Shown here: piece after piece, positions 7,012 through 13,421 of the stretch
Position numbering within the stretch: position 1 is the first letter of the stretch
Layout: every line of letters starts with the position of its first letter
Assembly (NCBI GenBank): GCA_016717855.1
Contig: JADKEV010000053.1
Coordinates: 1 to 14,014, forward strand
Direction of reading: 5' to 3'
DNA: 14,014 nucleotides
Source: Betaproteobacteria bacterium
GTDB taxonomy: Bacteria > Pseudomonadota > Gammaproteobacteria > Burkholderiales > Casimicrobiaceae
The notes under the pieces: generated by a model
What the model was told of the DNA's origin: nothing
The model's database searches: none
Seen by the model: only the letters and a program-made list of their open reading frames with translations
Program-made: the position numbers and the translations under genes

Positions 7012-8163
7012 TTACAGATCGAGCAGATGCCGCGCGATCACGATGCGCTGGATCTGGTTGGTGCCTTCGTAGATCTGGAGAATCTTGGCATCGCGCATCA
7101 TGCGCTCGACCGGATAGTCCTTCATGTACCCGTAGCCGCCGAAGATCTGGACGGCGTCGGTGGTCACTTTCATCGCCATGTCGCTGGCGAAGCACTTCGC
7201 CATCGAGGACATCTTCGCGATGTTGTCCAGCTGCCCCGAGTCGACCAGCCGCGTGCACTCGTACGTGAGCTCGCGCGCCGCTTCGACCTGCATCGCCATG
7301 TCGGCGACCATGAACTGCAGGCCCTGGAACTCGGCGATCAGCCGGCCGAACTGCTTGCGTTCCTTCATGTACTCCAGGGACACGTCCAGAGCGCCCTGCG
7401 CCAGGCCGACCGCGGTCGCCGCGACGGTCGGGCGATTGATATCGAGGATGCGCATCGCGGCGATGAAGCCGGCGCCCTCTTCGCCGATCATGTCCTCGGC
7501 GGGCACGCGGACGTTGTCGAGATAGACCGGGCAGTTGGGAATTCCGTTCATGCCCATTTTCTTGTCGCCCTTGCCGGCGCTAAACCCCGGTGTCCTCGTG
7601 TCGACCAGGAAGCAGCTGATGTTGTCGATGCCGCGGCGGGCGATGTCGCCGGTCTTGGCGAAGACCAGGATCTTGTGGGCGACACTGCCGAAGGTGATGA
7701 ACACCTTCTGTCCGTTCAGCACGTAGCTGTCGCCGTCACGGATGGCGGAAGTGCTGATCGAGGACACGTCGGATCCCGCGTGCGGCTCGGTGATGGCCAC
7801 GGCGGTCAGCGTGCGCCCCTTGGCGATCTCCGGGAGGATCCGCTGCCGTTGTTCCTCGGTGCCGAAGTGCAGCAGGGGCAGGATCCCGGCGATCGAGTTC
7901 TGGCCGGCGAACATCGAGCACGCCTGCGAGACCCTGGCGATCTCTTCCTTCACCAGGCACAGCGTCGTCAGGTCCCCGCCCGGGCCGCCGTATTTCTCCG
8001 GCACCCAGAGCTGCATCAGCCCCATGTCGCCGAAGATCTCGGTCAACTCTTCGGGAAAGCGCTCGGTCGCGTCGATCTCGGATGCGATCGGCCGGATTTC
8101 CTTGTCGACCATGTTGCGGACGGCATCGCGAATGGCCAGTTGCGTTTCGTTGTAGTGCGGCAT
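7012..8163 (-). CDS. Acyl-CoA dehydrogenase
   Basis: A 383-residue FAD-dependent acyl-CoA dehydrogenase, the normal length. It introduces an alpha-beta double bond into an acyl-CoA and passes electrons to ETF. The first signature is AITEPHAGSDVSS (residues 123-135) and the second is QIFGGYGYMKDYPVERMMRD (339-358). The catalytic base is E366 in QIYEGTNQIQR, the position used by medium- and short-chain enzymes. The KMGMNGIPNCPVYLDNVRVP segment is also typical. The start at 8163 has AAGGA about eight bases upstream. A longer frame to 8256 adds 31 residues of no family similarity. The gene lies 131 bp downstream of a Bug receptor gene, so it may be expressed with the uptake system. The substrate is unknown. 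The redox step agrees with the CoA-transferase and crotonases of the island. Confidence 0.93.
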   Translation of the reverse strand: MPHYNETQLAIRDAVRNMVDKEIRPIASEIDATERFPEELTEIFGDMGLMQLWVPEKYGGPGGDLTTLCLVKEEIARVSQACSMFAGQNSIAGILPLLHFGTEEQRQRILPEIAKGRTLTAVAITEPHAGSDVSSISTSAIRDGDSYVLNGQKVFITFGSVAHKILVFAKTGDIARRGIDNISCFLVDTRTPGFSAGKGDKKMGMNGIPNCPVYLDNVRVPAEDMIGEEGAGFIAAMRILDINRPTVAATAVGLAQGALDVSLEYMKERKQFGRLIAEFQGLQFMVADMAMQVEAARELTYECTRLVDSGQLDNIAKMSSMAKCFASDMAMKVTTDAVQIFGGYGYMKDYPVERMMRDAKILQIYEGTNQIQRIVIARHLLDL

Positions 8164-8257
8164 GAGGAGTTCCTTTGAGGACTTGCTGTGGCGGGCGCGA
8201 CCGGCGGAGCGCAGTGCGAGGCGCGTGGCGCGGCAACCGGGGCAATGCGCCGGCACG

Positions 8258-8277
8258 CCCGCGATCGCGGTCGCGGG
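8258..8277. other. Strong GC hairpin between Bug receptor and acyl-CoA dehydrogenase genes
   Basis: CCCGCGA and TCGCGGG pair perfectly (seven bases, six-base loop) about 18 bases after the Bug receptor stop. There is no T-run on either side, so it is not a standard intrinsic terminator. It could protect the receptor mRNA 3' end or lower read-through into the dehydrogenase gene. In GC-rich DNA such a stem can also arise by chance. Confidence 0.3.
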
Positions 8278-8295
8278 AGCCGCGCTGCGTCCGGT

Positions 8296-9270
8296 CTATT
8301 CCGCCTTGATTCCTTGTGCCTTGATCAGCTCCGCCCAGCGCGCGGAATCGCGCACCATGAGCTGCCGGAATTCCTCTGCAGATGCGCTCTCGGCATCGAA
8401 GCCCTGCGCGCCCAGCGACTTCTCTTCCGCGCGCATCACGTCCCCGATCTCCTTGTTCAGCCGTGTCACCATTTCGGGGGCCATGTCCTTCGGGCCGAAC
8501 ACGCCGTACCAGATGTCGCCCTCGACGCCGGGGATGCCGACCTCGGAGAGCGCGGGCACGTCGGGCAGGAGCCGCGAGCGCTTGCTGCCGGTGATCGCCA
8601 GTGCAACCAGCTTGCCCGCGCGCACATGCGGCTCCGCCGCGATGACGGTCAACGGCGCCATGTCGATCTGGCCGCCCAGGATATCGGTGATCTGCGGCCC
8701 CGAGCCGCGATAGGGAACGTGGGTGATGGACACGCCCGTCTTCACCTTGAACAACTCGGCGGTCAGATGGTTGGGCGTCCCGATGCCGGGCGACCCGTAG
8801 TTGAGCTTGCCCGGTGCGGCGCGCGCGGCGGTCGCAAGGTCGGCCGCCGTCTTGAATCCCGTCTTCGGGTGGGTCACCAGCGCCAGCCGGTTCCAGCCCA
8901 GCAACGCGATTGGCGTCAGGTCGCGCACGGCGTCGAACGGCGTCTTCTGCAGGCTCGCGCCGGTGGCCAGCGTGCTCGCCGCGAGCAGCAGTGTCGCGCC
9001 GTTGGGCGCGGCCCGCACCACGGCCTCGGCGCCGATCGCGCCGGACGCGCCGACCTTGTTTTCCACGACGATGTTGCGATCCAGCGCCTTCGAGAGCTTG
9101 GGCGCGATGTTGCGGGCGAGCAGGTCGGGCGTCGAGCCCGGCGTGGTCGGCACGATGATGCGCAGCACGCCTTCAGGCAGCGCCGCGGGCTGGGCGACTG
9201 CGCCGCCGGCCATGAGTGCTGCCGCGCCGGCAGCAAGCAGATGCCGGATCAGCGTATGGGTGGGGGTCAT
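8296..9270 (-). CDS. Bug/TctC-family tripartite tricarboxylate transporter receptor
   Basis: A 324-residue periplasmic solute-binding protein of the Bug family, which captures carboxylates for TctAB-type importers or acts in sensing. A signal peptide runs from MTPTHTLIRHLLAAG to cleavage near AVA26/Q27. The mature protein shows RIIVPTTPGSTPDLLAR, IVVENKVGASG, NYGSPGIGTPNHLTAELF, HVPYRGSGPQITDILGGQID and the late DVPALSEVGIPG, all in family order. I chose the ATG at 9270 for its AGGAG nine bases upstream; an ATG at 9309 lies inside the operator. Its own promoter carries the island operator. No TctA or TctB membrane gene is in the window, as is common for orphan Bug genes. The ligand is unknown but is probably the acid degraded by this island. 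Confidence 0.93.
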   Translation of the reverse strand: MTPTHTLIRHLLAAGAAALMAGGAVAQPAALPEGVLRIIVPTTPGSTPDLLARNIAPKLSKALDRNIVVENKVGASGAIGAEAVVRAAPNGATLLLAASTLATGASLQKTPFDAVRDLTPIALLGWNRLALVTHPKTGFKTAADLATAARAAPGKLNYGSPGIGTPNHLTAELFKVKTGVSITHVPYRGSGPQITDILGGQIDMAPLTVIAAEPHVRAGKLVALAITGSKRSRLLPDVPALSEVGIPGVEGDIWYGVFGPKDMAPEMVTRLNKEIGDVMRAEEKSLGAQGFDAESASAEEFRQLMVRDSARWAELIKAQGIKAE

Positions 9271-9300
9271 GGGTGTGGTCTCCTGGGAAGTGCGGTTTGA

Positions 9301-9313
9301 TTGGGTCACCCTT
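9301..9313. promoter_or_regulatory. Candidate operator D, upstream of the left Bug receptor gene
   Basis: TTGGGTCACCCTT is a nine-base perfect palindrome core (GGGT-C-ACCC) with near-matching flanks and a TTTAA extension. It is the same motif found three times in the divergent region at 13278-13399. It falls over the predicted start point just downstream of the -10 of this gene's promoter, a position suited to repression. The assigned binder, the GntR/FCD protein encoded 155 bp away, is inference. Confidence 0.65.
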
Positions 9314-9315
9314 TA

Positions 9316-9344
9316 ATGTTCGCAGAGTGAGGACGGGTTGTCAA
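9316..9344 (-). promoter_or_regulatory. Predicted sigma-70 promoter of the left Bug receptor gene
   Basis: On the minus strand a perfect TTGACA (9339-9344) is followed after 17 bases by GAACAT (9316-9321), a poor -10 with three of six matches. Transcription would begin near 9309, inside operator D, leaving a leader of about 40 bases before the ATG at 9270. The weak -10 suggests tight control or need for de-repression. Confidence 0.5.
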
Positions 9345-9425
9345 CCGGAAATTCGCGAAAGTTTTTGCCTGGTTCGGCAGCGCTGCGGCTGCGCCGCGCC
9401 ACGCGCGCGGCGACGACTGGCGCGG

Positions 9426-10220
9426 CTAGTCCGCTGCCGCGCGCGCGCGGGGGGCAGCACCGGCCACCGCGCCCGGGCTGGATCCGGCGTGCTTGAGGTA
9501 GTGGCGCTGCACGCGCAGCAGATGGTCATGCATCTCCGCGGCGGCGGCGGCTGTGTCGCGCGCGCGCAGGTGCGCCAGCAACCGGCGCCGCAGCGGCATC
9601 ACCGACCGGTCCGACATCGGAACCATGCCCTTGCTGACTTGCGCCGTCACGACCGTCACCGCGTTGGTCAGCGTGACCATGAGCGGATTGTGGGTCATCC
9701 GCGCCAGCATCCGGTGGAATTCGAGGTTGAGCTCGGTCCGCAGCGGAGTGTTGCCGCTGCGGACCGCCGCCTCGGCCGCGACGATGTTCGCCTCGAGCGC
9801 ATCGATTTCCCGGTCGCTCGCGCGCAGGCACGCCAGGCGCGCGACCTCGACCCCGAGCAGCACGCGCACTTCGGTCAGGTCGGCCGGCTGTATCGTTCCC
9901 AGGTTGAACAGGTCGCTGAACGCGAGGCCGACCATGTCGCTGCCGCCGCTGATCACGAACGCGCCGCCCGACACGCCCTTGCGCATCTCCAGCAGGCCCA
10001 TGTTCGCGAGCGACTTCAGCGCCTGGCGGATGCTGTTGCGGCTGACCTGGAACTGCTGCTCGAGTTCGCGCTCCGACGGCAATTTGTCGCCCACCCTGAC
10101 CACTTGCGAGGAAAGCCGCGCCCGGATTTGTGCGACGATTTCGTCGGACGGGCGGCCGCTGGCCACGCGCTTGAATTGCCACACGTTGTCGGTCCTGCGC
10201 GGTGTTATGGGTTCGGCCAT
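9426..10220 (-). CDS. GntR-family regulator with FCD ligand-binding domain (FadR subfamily)
   Basis: A 264-residue transcription factor. The N-terminal winged helix-turn-helix spans about residues 23-90, with DKLPSERELEQQFQVSRNSI and RQALKSLANMGLLEMRKGVSGG as recognition region and wing. The all-helical FCD domain follows (about 110-240). Its probable metal-ligand positions are N165 (Asp in many members), H169, H217 and H233, a pocket that usually binds an organic acid. The last 20 residues are Ala/Arg-rich and probably disordered. The start at 10220 fits the domain; its Shine-Dalgarno sequence is weak (AAAGAAC). It lies 115 bp after the SDR gene in the same direction, so it may be part of the operon whose promoter it would control, giving autoregulation. 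Candidate targets are the four GGGT-N-ACCC sites. It is probably a repressor released by the pathway acid or its CoA ester. Confidence 0.92.
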   Translation of the reverse strand: MAEPITPRRTDNVWQFKRVASGRPSDEIVAQIRARLSSQVVRVGDKLPSERELEQQFQVSRNSIRQALKSLANMGLLEMRKGVSGGAFVISGGSDMVGLAFSDLFNLGTIQPADLTEVRVLLGVEVARLACLRASDREIDALEANIVAAEAAVRSGNTPLRTELNLEFHRMLARMTHNPLMVTLTNAVTVVTAQVSKGMVPMSDRSVMPLRRRLLAHLRARDTAAAAAEMHDHLLRVQRHYLKHAGSSPGAVAGAAPRARAAAD

Positions 10221-10271
10221 GGCGGTTTTCTGTTCTTTGATGGACGGTGGTGCGTAGCATAGCAGTGCCGT

Positions 10272-10292
10272 GCCGCGGCGCGATGCCGCGGC
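10272..10292. other. Intercistronic hairpin between SDR and GntR genes
   Basis: GCCGCGGC occurs twice with five bases between. As the unit is itself a palindrome, the two copies form a perfect eight-base stem and are also a direct repeat. It lies between the SDR stop (10336) and the regulator start (10220). No T-run follows on either strand. It could reduce read-through or mark an mRNA processing site, setting regulator dosage below that of the enzymes. Confidence 0.35.
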
Positions 10293-10335
10293 GGGACTGC
10301 CCGACTGCACGGGATGGGAATGATGGACGGGCACC

Positions 10336-11142
10336 TCAGTACGAAGGGAAGGACAGGCCGCCGTTGATGCTCATCGTCGCCCCCGAGATCTGGTCCGACG
10401 CGGGACTGGCGAGGAAGAGCACGTAGTCGGCGATGTCCTGCGGCGTGTTGATGCGAAAGCTCGCCTTGGCGTGCGCCTTGGTGAAGGCCTTGACCAGCAC
10501 CTCGTCGGAGTTCGCTGCCTTGGCCGCGAGGTACGCGTCGTACGGCGGGGTGCCCGAGGTGATGGTGGTGGCCACCGCATTGACGCGGATGCCATGGCCC
10601 GCCAACTCCTTGGCAAGCGCCCGCGTCAGGAAGATCACCACCGCGCCCGCGGCGCCGATCATCGATTCGCTCGGCGTCGGCGTACGCGCCGCATCGGTGG
10701 TCAGCAGAACGATCTTGCCGTAGCCCTGTTCGCGCATCCGCGGCACGGCGGCGTGCAGCCCGTTCAGGCGTGGCAGCAGGCGGCTCTCGATCATTGCCAG
10801 GCTGTCCCCAGGCGTCGCCATGTCGGTGAACAGGCGTGGCGACGGCTCCCGCGGTCCGCCGCTGGAGACATAGACATCCAGCCGGCCGCAACGCGCGCAG
10901 GCCGCGGCGACCAGCGCCTGCGCGTCGGCGAACGAACCCACGTCGCCGGCAACGAAGAACGCTTCGCCGGGCCCGCCCGCGCACTCCTCGATCAGCGTGG
11001 CTGCCGCGTCCGCGTCGCGGCCCTGGAACGCGACTCGCGCGCCGCGCGCGGCCAGCGTCCTGACAACCGCCCGGCCGATGCCCTTGGTGCCGCCGGTCAC
11101 CGCGACCGAAAGTCCAGCCAGTTCTCCCGCCGGCGCGCTCAT
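10336..11142 (-). CDS. SDR-family oxidoreductase, catalytic residues not conserved
   Basis: A 268-residue short-chain dehydrogenase/reductase fold protein. The nucleotide-binding TGGTKGIG (residues 16-23) and a later GDV are present, with Arg42 (QGRD) after the second strand suggesting NADP(H). The ending SGATMSINGGLSFPSY is typical. The usual NNAG is replaced by SSGGP (93-97). Where YxxxK should stand before the FLTRALAKEL helix, I read I162-x-x-x-G166, and the catalytic Ser region is LLTTD. Both Tyr and Lys are therefore missing. It may be a divergent oxidoreductase using other residues or a non-catalytic binding protein. Its ATG overlaps the stop of the upstream crotonase gene (ATGA), so the two are translationally coupled. 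In a plain pathway it would oxidise a hydroxyacyl-CoA, but the lost residues make this uncertain. Confidence 0.88.
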   Translation of the reverse strand: MSAPAGELAGLSVAVTGGTKGIGRAVVRTLAARGARVAFQGRDADAAATLIEECAGGPGEAFFVAGDVGSFADAQALVAAACARCGRLDVYVSSGGPREPSPRLFTDMATPGDSLAMIESRLLPRLNGLHAAVPRMREQGYGKIVLLTTDAARTPTPSESMIGAAGAVVIFLTRALAKELAGHGIRVNAVATTITSGTPPYDAYLAAKAANSDEVLVKAFTKAHAKASFRINTPQDIADYVLFLASPASDQISGATMSINGGLSFPSY

Positions 11143-12035
11143 GGCTTCCCCGCTTCCGGCTCCGGCGCTGGCCCGCTCTTGCCCTCGTAGCGCCCTTCCC
11201 TCTGATGCGCCGCGCTGCGCACGCCTTCGTCGCGCCGCTTCTTCATGAAGTTGTCCTCGTCCGCTTCGTAGCGGATGTTGGTGCTAAGCGCGTGCATCAC
11301 GTAGCCGTGGGCGAACTGGCTGGTCATGCCCAGCGAATCGAGGGCGAGGCCGACCGCGGCCTTGCCCAGCGCGATGGCGTCACGCGGCAGCTTGGCGATG
11401 CGATTGGCCCACTCTTCGCCGGCCGCTTCGAGTTCGGCGTCGGGCACCACCTTGTTGACCAGGCCCATCTGCACCGCGTGTTCCGGCGTGAGCATGTCGG
11501 CGATCAGCAGCAGTTCGCGGGCCTTCTTCGGACCGGCGGCAAGGATGTTCCATGCCGTCATGTAGGCGGCGCCGGCCAGCCCCGCCTTCTGCTCCGGATG
11601 GCCCATCTTCGCCGCGTCGCTGGCGATCGCCAGGTCGCACGTCTCGACGATGTGCAGGCCGGCGCCCACGCAGTAGCCGCGCACCAGCGCCAGCGTCGGC
11701 TTGCTGCAATAGAAGAGGTCGCGAAACTGGTTCAGGTGCTTGCGATCGAAGTCGAGCCGTGCGCGCTGGCTGGGGCGGCGGCCCTTGCCCGAGGGATCGA
11801 AGCCGTACTCGGAGCCGATCTCGCCCAGGTCGTGACCTGCGCAGAAGTGCTCGCCCGCGCCCTGGAACACGATGACGCGGACGTCATCGTCGGCTTCGGC
11901 GTCGGCCACGCAGGCCATCATCCGGTCGAACGCGGCATAGGTCACCGCGTTGCGCTTCGCCGGGCGGTTGAACGTGATGTACGCCTTGCCGTCGCGCTTC
12001 TCGAAGATCAGGGTGTCGTCGTCGGGGATGCTCAT
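11139..12035 (-). CDS. Enoyl-CoA hydratase/isomerase (crotonase) family protein
   Basis: A 298-residue crotonase-fold protein beginning MSIPDDDTLIFEKRDGKAYITFNRP. The first oxyanion segment is EHFCAGHDLGEIG (62-74), and the second is RGYCVGAGLHIVETCDLAIAS (119-139). Aligned with rat hydratase, the first catalytic Glu is H128 while the second is kept as E148 in MGHPEQKAG. A single acid fits isomerase or lyase activity as well as hydration. An insertion rich in Gly, Arg and Ser (about 75-95) and a charged tail (from about residue 262) make it longer than the usual 255-270. The ATG at 12035 has AGAGGA six bases upstream and lies 19 bp after the CoA-transferase stop. It is coupled to the SDR gene by an ATGA overlap. 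The substrate is unknown. Confidence 0.9.
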   Translation of the reverse strand: MSIPDDDTLIFEKRDGKAYITFNRPAKRNAVTYAAFDRMMACVADAEADDDVRVIVFQGAGEHFCAGHDLGEIGSEYGFDPSGKGRRPSQRARLDFDRKHLNQFRDLFYCSKPTLALVRGYCVGAGLHIVETCDLAIASDAAKMGHPEQKAGLAGAAYMTAWNILAAGPKKARELLLIADMLTPEHAVQMGLVNKVVPDAELEAAGEEWANRIAKLPRDAIALGKAAVGLALDSLGMTSQFAHGYVMHALSTNIRYEADEDNFMKKRRDEGVRSAAHQREGRYEGKSGPAPEPEAGKP

Positions 12036-12054
12036 GGTGTCCTCTGCTGGATGG

Positions 12055-13290
12055 TCAGGTGGCGGCGAGTTCGGCGCGGATCTGCGCCGCATGCTCGCCA
12101 GGCCGGGGTGGCGAGCCGGCGGGCTTGAACCGGGCGCCGTCGAACGCCGCGGGATAGCGCACCGCGCGCATCGTCCCCGCCGGCGTCTCCACCTCGTGGT
12201 ACAGCGCGTTGTGCAGGACCTGCGGATCCTGCAGATGCTCCTCCAGGCGGCGCACCGGCGCCACCGGCAGGTCGAAGGATTCGAACAGCGCCAGCCAGTG
12301 CGCGCTGGTCCGGGTCACGAGGACTTCAGCGATGCGCTTGTAGAACGTGTCGACCATCCGCACCGGATCCTTGATGACCAGCAGCTCGGCCTTGATGTCC
12401 GGCCGCTCCAGCGCCTTCAGCGTCGCTGACATCTGCGCGCCGCTCACGGGCGTGATCACGATGTGGCCATCGGCGGTGCGGACGACGGGCGAGAACGGCG
12501 GCGACCAGGGCGTCTGGTCCGCCACGAAGGCGCGATGCTGGAACATGTCCGGAAAGTTGAAGTACGTCATCACGTCGAGCATGGGCAGCGAGACCTGGCT
12601 GCCCACGCCGGTGCGCTCCCGCTGGTACAGCGCGGCCAGCACCGCCTGGGCGCCGAACGCGGCGACCACCTTGTCGACCACCCAGTAGGGCGCGACGTCC
12701 GGGCGGCCGCTCGCGCTCAGCAGGTCGACCATGCCGGTGTGGCCCTGGATCAGCGAGTCGAAGGCCGGTGCGCCGGACAACGGCCCGGTCGCGCCGAAGC
12801 CCGTGATCGACAGCCGCACCAGCCGCGGGTTGATCGCGGTGACGACGTCCTCGCCGAGGCCGAGCCGCGCCGCGACCTGCGGCCGCCAGTTCTCCACCAG
12901 CACGTCGGCGGCGGCGACGAGCTGCTTCATCGTCGCCAGATCGTCGGGGTCCTTCAGGTTGAGGACGATGCTGCGCTTGCCGCGATTGCTGCTGGTCCAC
13001 AGCGCGCTCCACCCCTGCTGCTGGTGGCCGAAGGCGCGGAAGCCGTCGCCCCCCGGCGGCTCGACCTTGATGATCTCCGCGCCGAGGTCGGCCAGCATCA
13101 TCGACGCGTAGGGTCCGGTGAGGTAGCTGGACGACTCGACGACTTTCACTCCCTCCAGCGGCCGGCGCGCGGCGGCCGGCGCGCGCCGTGGCCGCTTCCG
13201 GCAGGTCCCGTTGCTGACATGGGCGATGTCTCCTTGTGCCCGATGCCGGACTGCGGCCGGCGGGCTTCTATTGGTTAATGGGTGATCCAT
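12055..13290 (-). CDS. Family III (CaiB/BaiF) CoA-transferase, start uncertain
   Basis: CoA-transferase of the CaiB-BaiF-formyl-CoA transferase family, which moves CoA from a donor to a carboxylic acid and so activates the pathway substrate. PLEGVKVVESSSYLTGPYAS, MMLADLGAEIIKVEPPGGD and SSNRGKRSIVLNLK open the fold. D206 (in YWVVDKVV, numbered from 13290) is the likely catalytic Asp, followed by TGVGSQVSLPMLD. Coordinates give the whole open frame (411 aa), but its first 46 residues do not look like the family, and the ATG at 13290 lies in the predicted -10 and operator. Homology begins near 13161. In-frame alternatives are few: a GTG at 13149 gives 364 residues. The ATG with the good ribosome site (13220) is in another frame, so a one-base error or a leader ORF is possible. 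First gene of the leftward operon. Confidence 0.88.
   Translation of the reverse strand: MDHPLTNRSPPAAVRHRAQGDIAHVSNGTCRKRPRRAPAAARRPLEGVKVVESSSYLTGPYASMMLADLGAEIIKVEPPGGDGFRAFGHQQQGWSALWTSSNRGKRSIVLNLKDPDDLATMKQLVAAADVLVENWRPQVAARLGLGEDVVTAINPRLVRLSITGFGATGPLSGAPAFDSLIQGHTGMVDLLSASGRPDVAPYWVVDKVVAAFGAQAVLAALYQRERTGVGSQVSLPMLDVMTYFNFPDMFQHRAFVADQTPWSPPFSPVVRTADGHIVITPVSGAQMSATLKALERPDIKAELLVIKDPVRMVDTFYKRIAEVLVTRTSAHWLALFESFDLPVAPVRRLEEHLQDPQVLHNALYHEVETPAGTMRAVRYPAAFDGARFKPAGSPPRPGEHAAQIRAELAAT
13146..13220 (-). other. 24-codon ORF with good ribosome site, overlapping the CoA-transferase start
   Basis: ATG at 13220 begins a frame MSATGPAGSGHGARRPPR... of 24 codons ending in TGA at 13146-13148. 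It has the best ribosome-binding site in the region. Its TGA overlaps an in-frame GTG of the CoA-transferase by four bases (GTGA). It is either the true N-terminus of the transferase separated by a one-base deletion or sequencing error, or a short leader ORF that couples translation to the GTG. I cannot tell which from this sequence. Confidence 0.4.
13230..13234 (-). promoter_or_regulatory. Shine-Dalgarno sequence placed for the ATG at 13220
   Basis: AAGGAGACATC on the minus strand places AGGAG nine bases before the ATG at 13220. The same AGGAGAC string precedes the lipoprotein, left Bug and left crotonase starts, and GGAGAC precedes the right Bug start, so it is this genome's usual ribosome site. 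It argues that translation begins at 13220, not at 13290. Confidence 0.6.
13278..13290. promoter_or_regulatory. Candidate operator A (CoA-transferase promoter)
   Basis: ATGGGTGATCCAT is a 13-base palindrome with one mismatched pair, flanked by TTA on the left as in operator B. It overlaps the end of the predicted -10 and the start point of the leftward CoA-transferase promoter, where a bound repressor would block initiation. Its centre is 77 bases from the centre of operator B. Confidence 0.65.
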
Positions 13291-13318
13291 TGTCGCAGAC
13301 GCGCGATCGCCCTGTCAA
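13289..13318 (-). promoter_or_regulatory. Predicted sigma-70 promoter of the CoA-transferase operon
   Basis: On the minus strand a perfect TTGACA (13313-13318) is followed after 18 bases by GACAAT (13289-13294, four of six matches). Transcription would start near 13282, inside operator A and downstream of the ATG at 13290. The first usable ATG with a ribosome site is then at 13220. The operon would continue through the crotonase, SDR and probably regulator genes. Confidence 0.55.
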
Positions 13319-13341
13319 GGGCAATGCTGCGATTTTTCCGG

Positions 13342-13370
13342 TTGACATGGCTTAATGGGTCACCCATAAT
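13342..13370 (+). promoter_or_regulatory. Predicted strong sigma-70 promoter of the right Bug receptor gene
   Basis: TTGACA (13342-13347) and CATAAT (13365-13370) are separated by the ideal 17 bases, 11 of 12 consensus positions. Start would be near 13377, giving a leader of about 45 bases. The spacer holds operator B. It stands back to back with the leftward promoter, the two -35 hexamers being 23 bases apart. Confidence 0.75.
13355..13367. promoter_or_regulatory. Candidate operator B (perfect palindrome inside the right Bug promoter)
   Basis: ATGGGTCACCCAT is a perfect 13-base palindrome with one central base. It fills the spacer and the first three bases of the -10 of the rightward promoter, so binding would exclude RNA polymerase. 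It is the best copy and defines the motif. Confidence 0.72.
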
Positions 13371-13386
13371 GCCAACCGCCACCCGA

Positions 13387-13399
13387 ACAGGTGACCCAT
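13387..13399. promoter_or_regulatory. Candidate operator C (downstream of the right Bug start point)
   Basis: ACAGGTGACCCAT keeps the right arm exactly and has two mismatched pairs on the left. Its centre is 32 bases (about three helical turns) from the centre of operator B, on the same face of the helix, so two regulator dimers could bind side by side. Confidence 0.5.
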
Positions 13400-13421
13400 T
13401 CCATAGACACCGGAGACCAAT

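Noticed and set aside
6201..8178. Two long plus-strand open frames (6201-7268 and 6964-8178) opposite the crotonase and acyl-CoA dehydrogenase genes
   Set aside because: They are His/Asp/Arg-rich shadows without domains. The minus-strand genes have full family motifs and good ribosome sites.
8870..8880. TGGGTCACCAG inside the left Bug receptor gene, a partial operator match
   Set aside because: Only one arm matches, and it codes for the V-T-H-P segment of the receptor. No promoter is nearby.
9271..9309. Extended start for the left Bug receptor at 9309
   Set aside because: That ATG lies in the operator at the predicted start point and has no ribosome site, whereas the ATG at 9270 has AGGAG and opens a typical signal peptide.
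9691..9701. TGGGTCATCCG inside the GntR gene, resembling operator A
   Set aside because: It encodes the MTHNP motif of the FCD domain, lacks the flanking bases and has no promoter elements around it.
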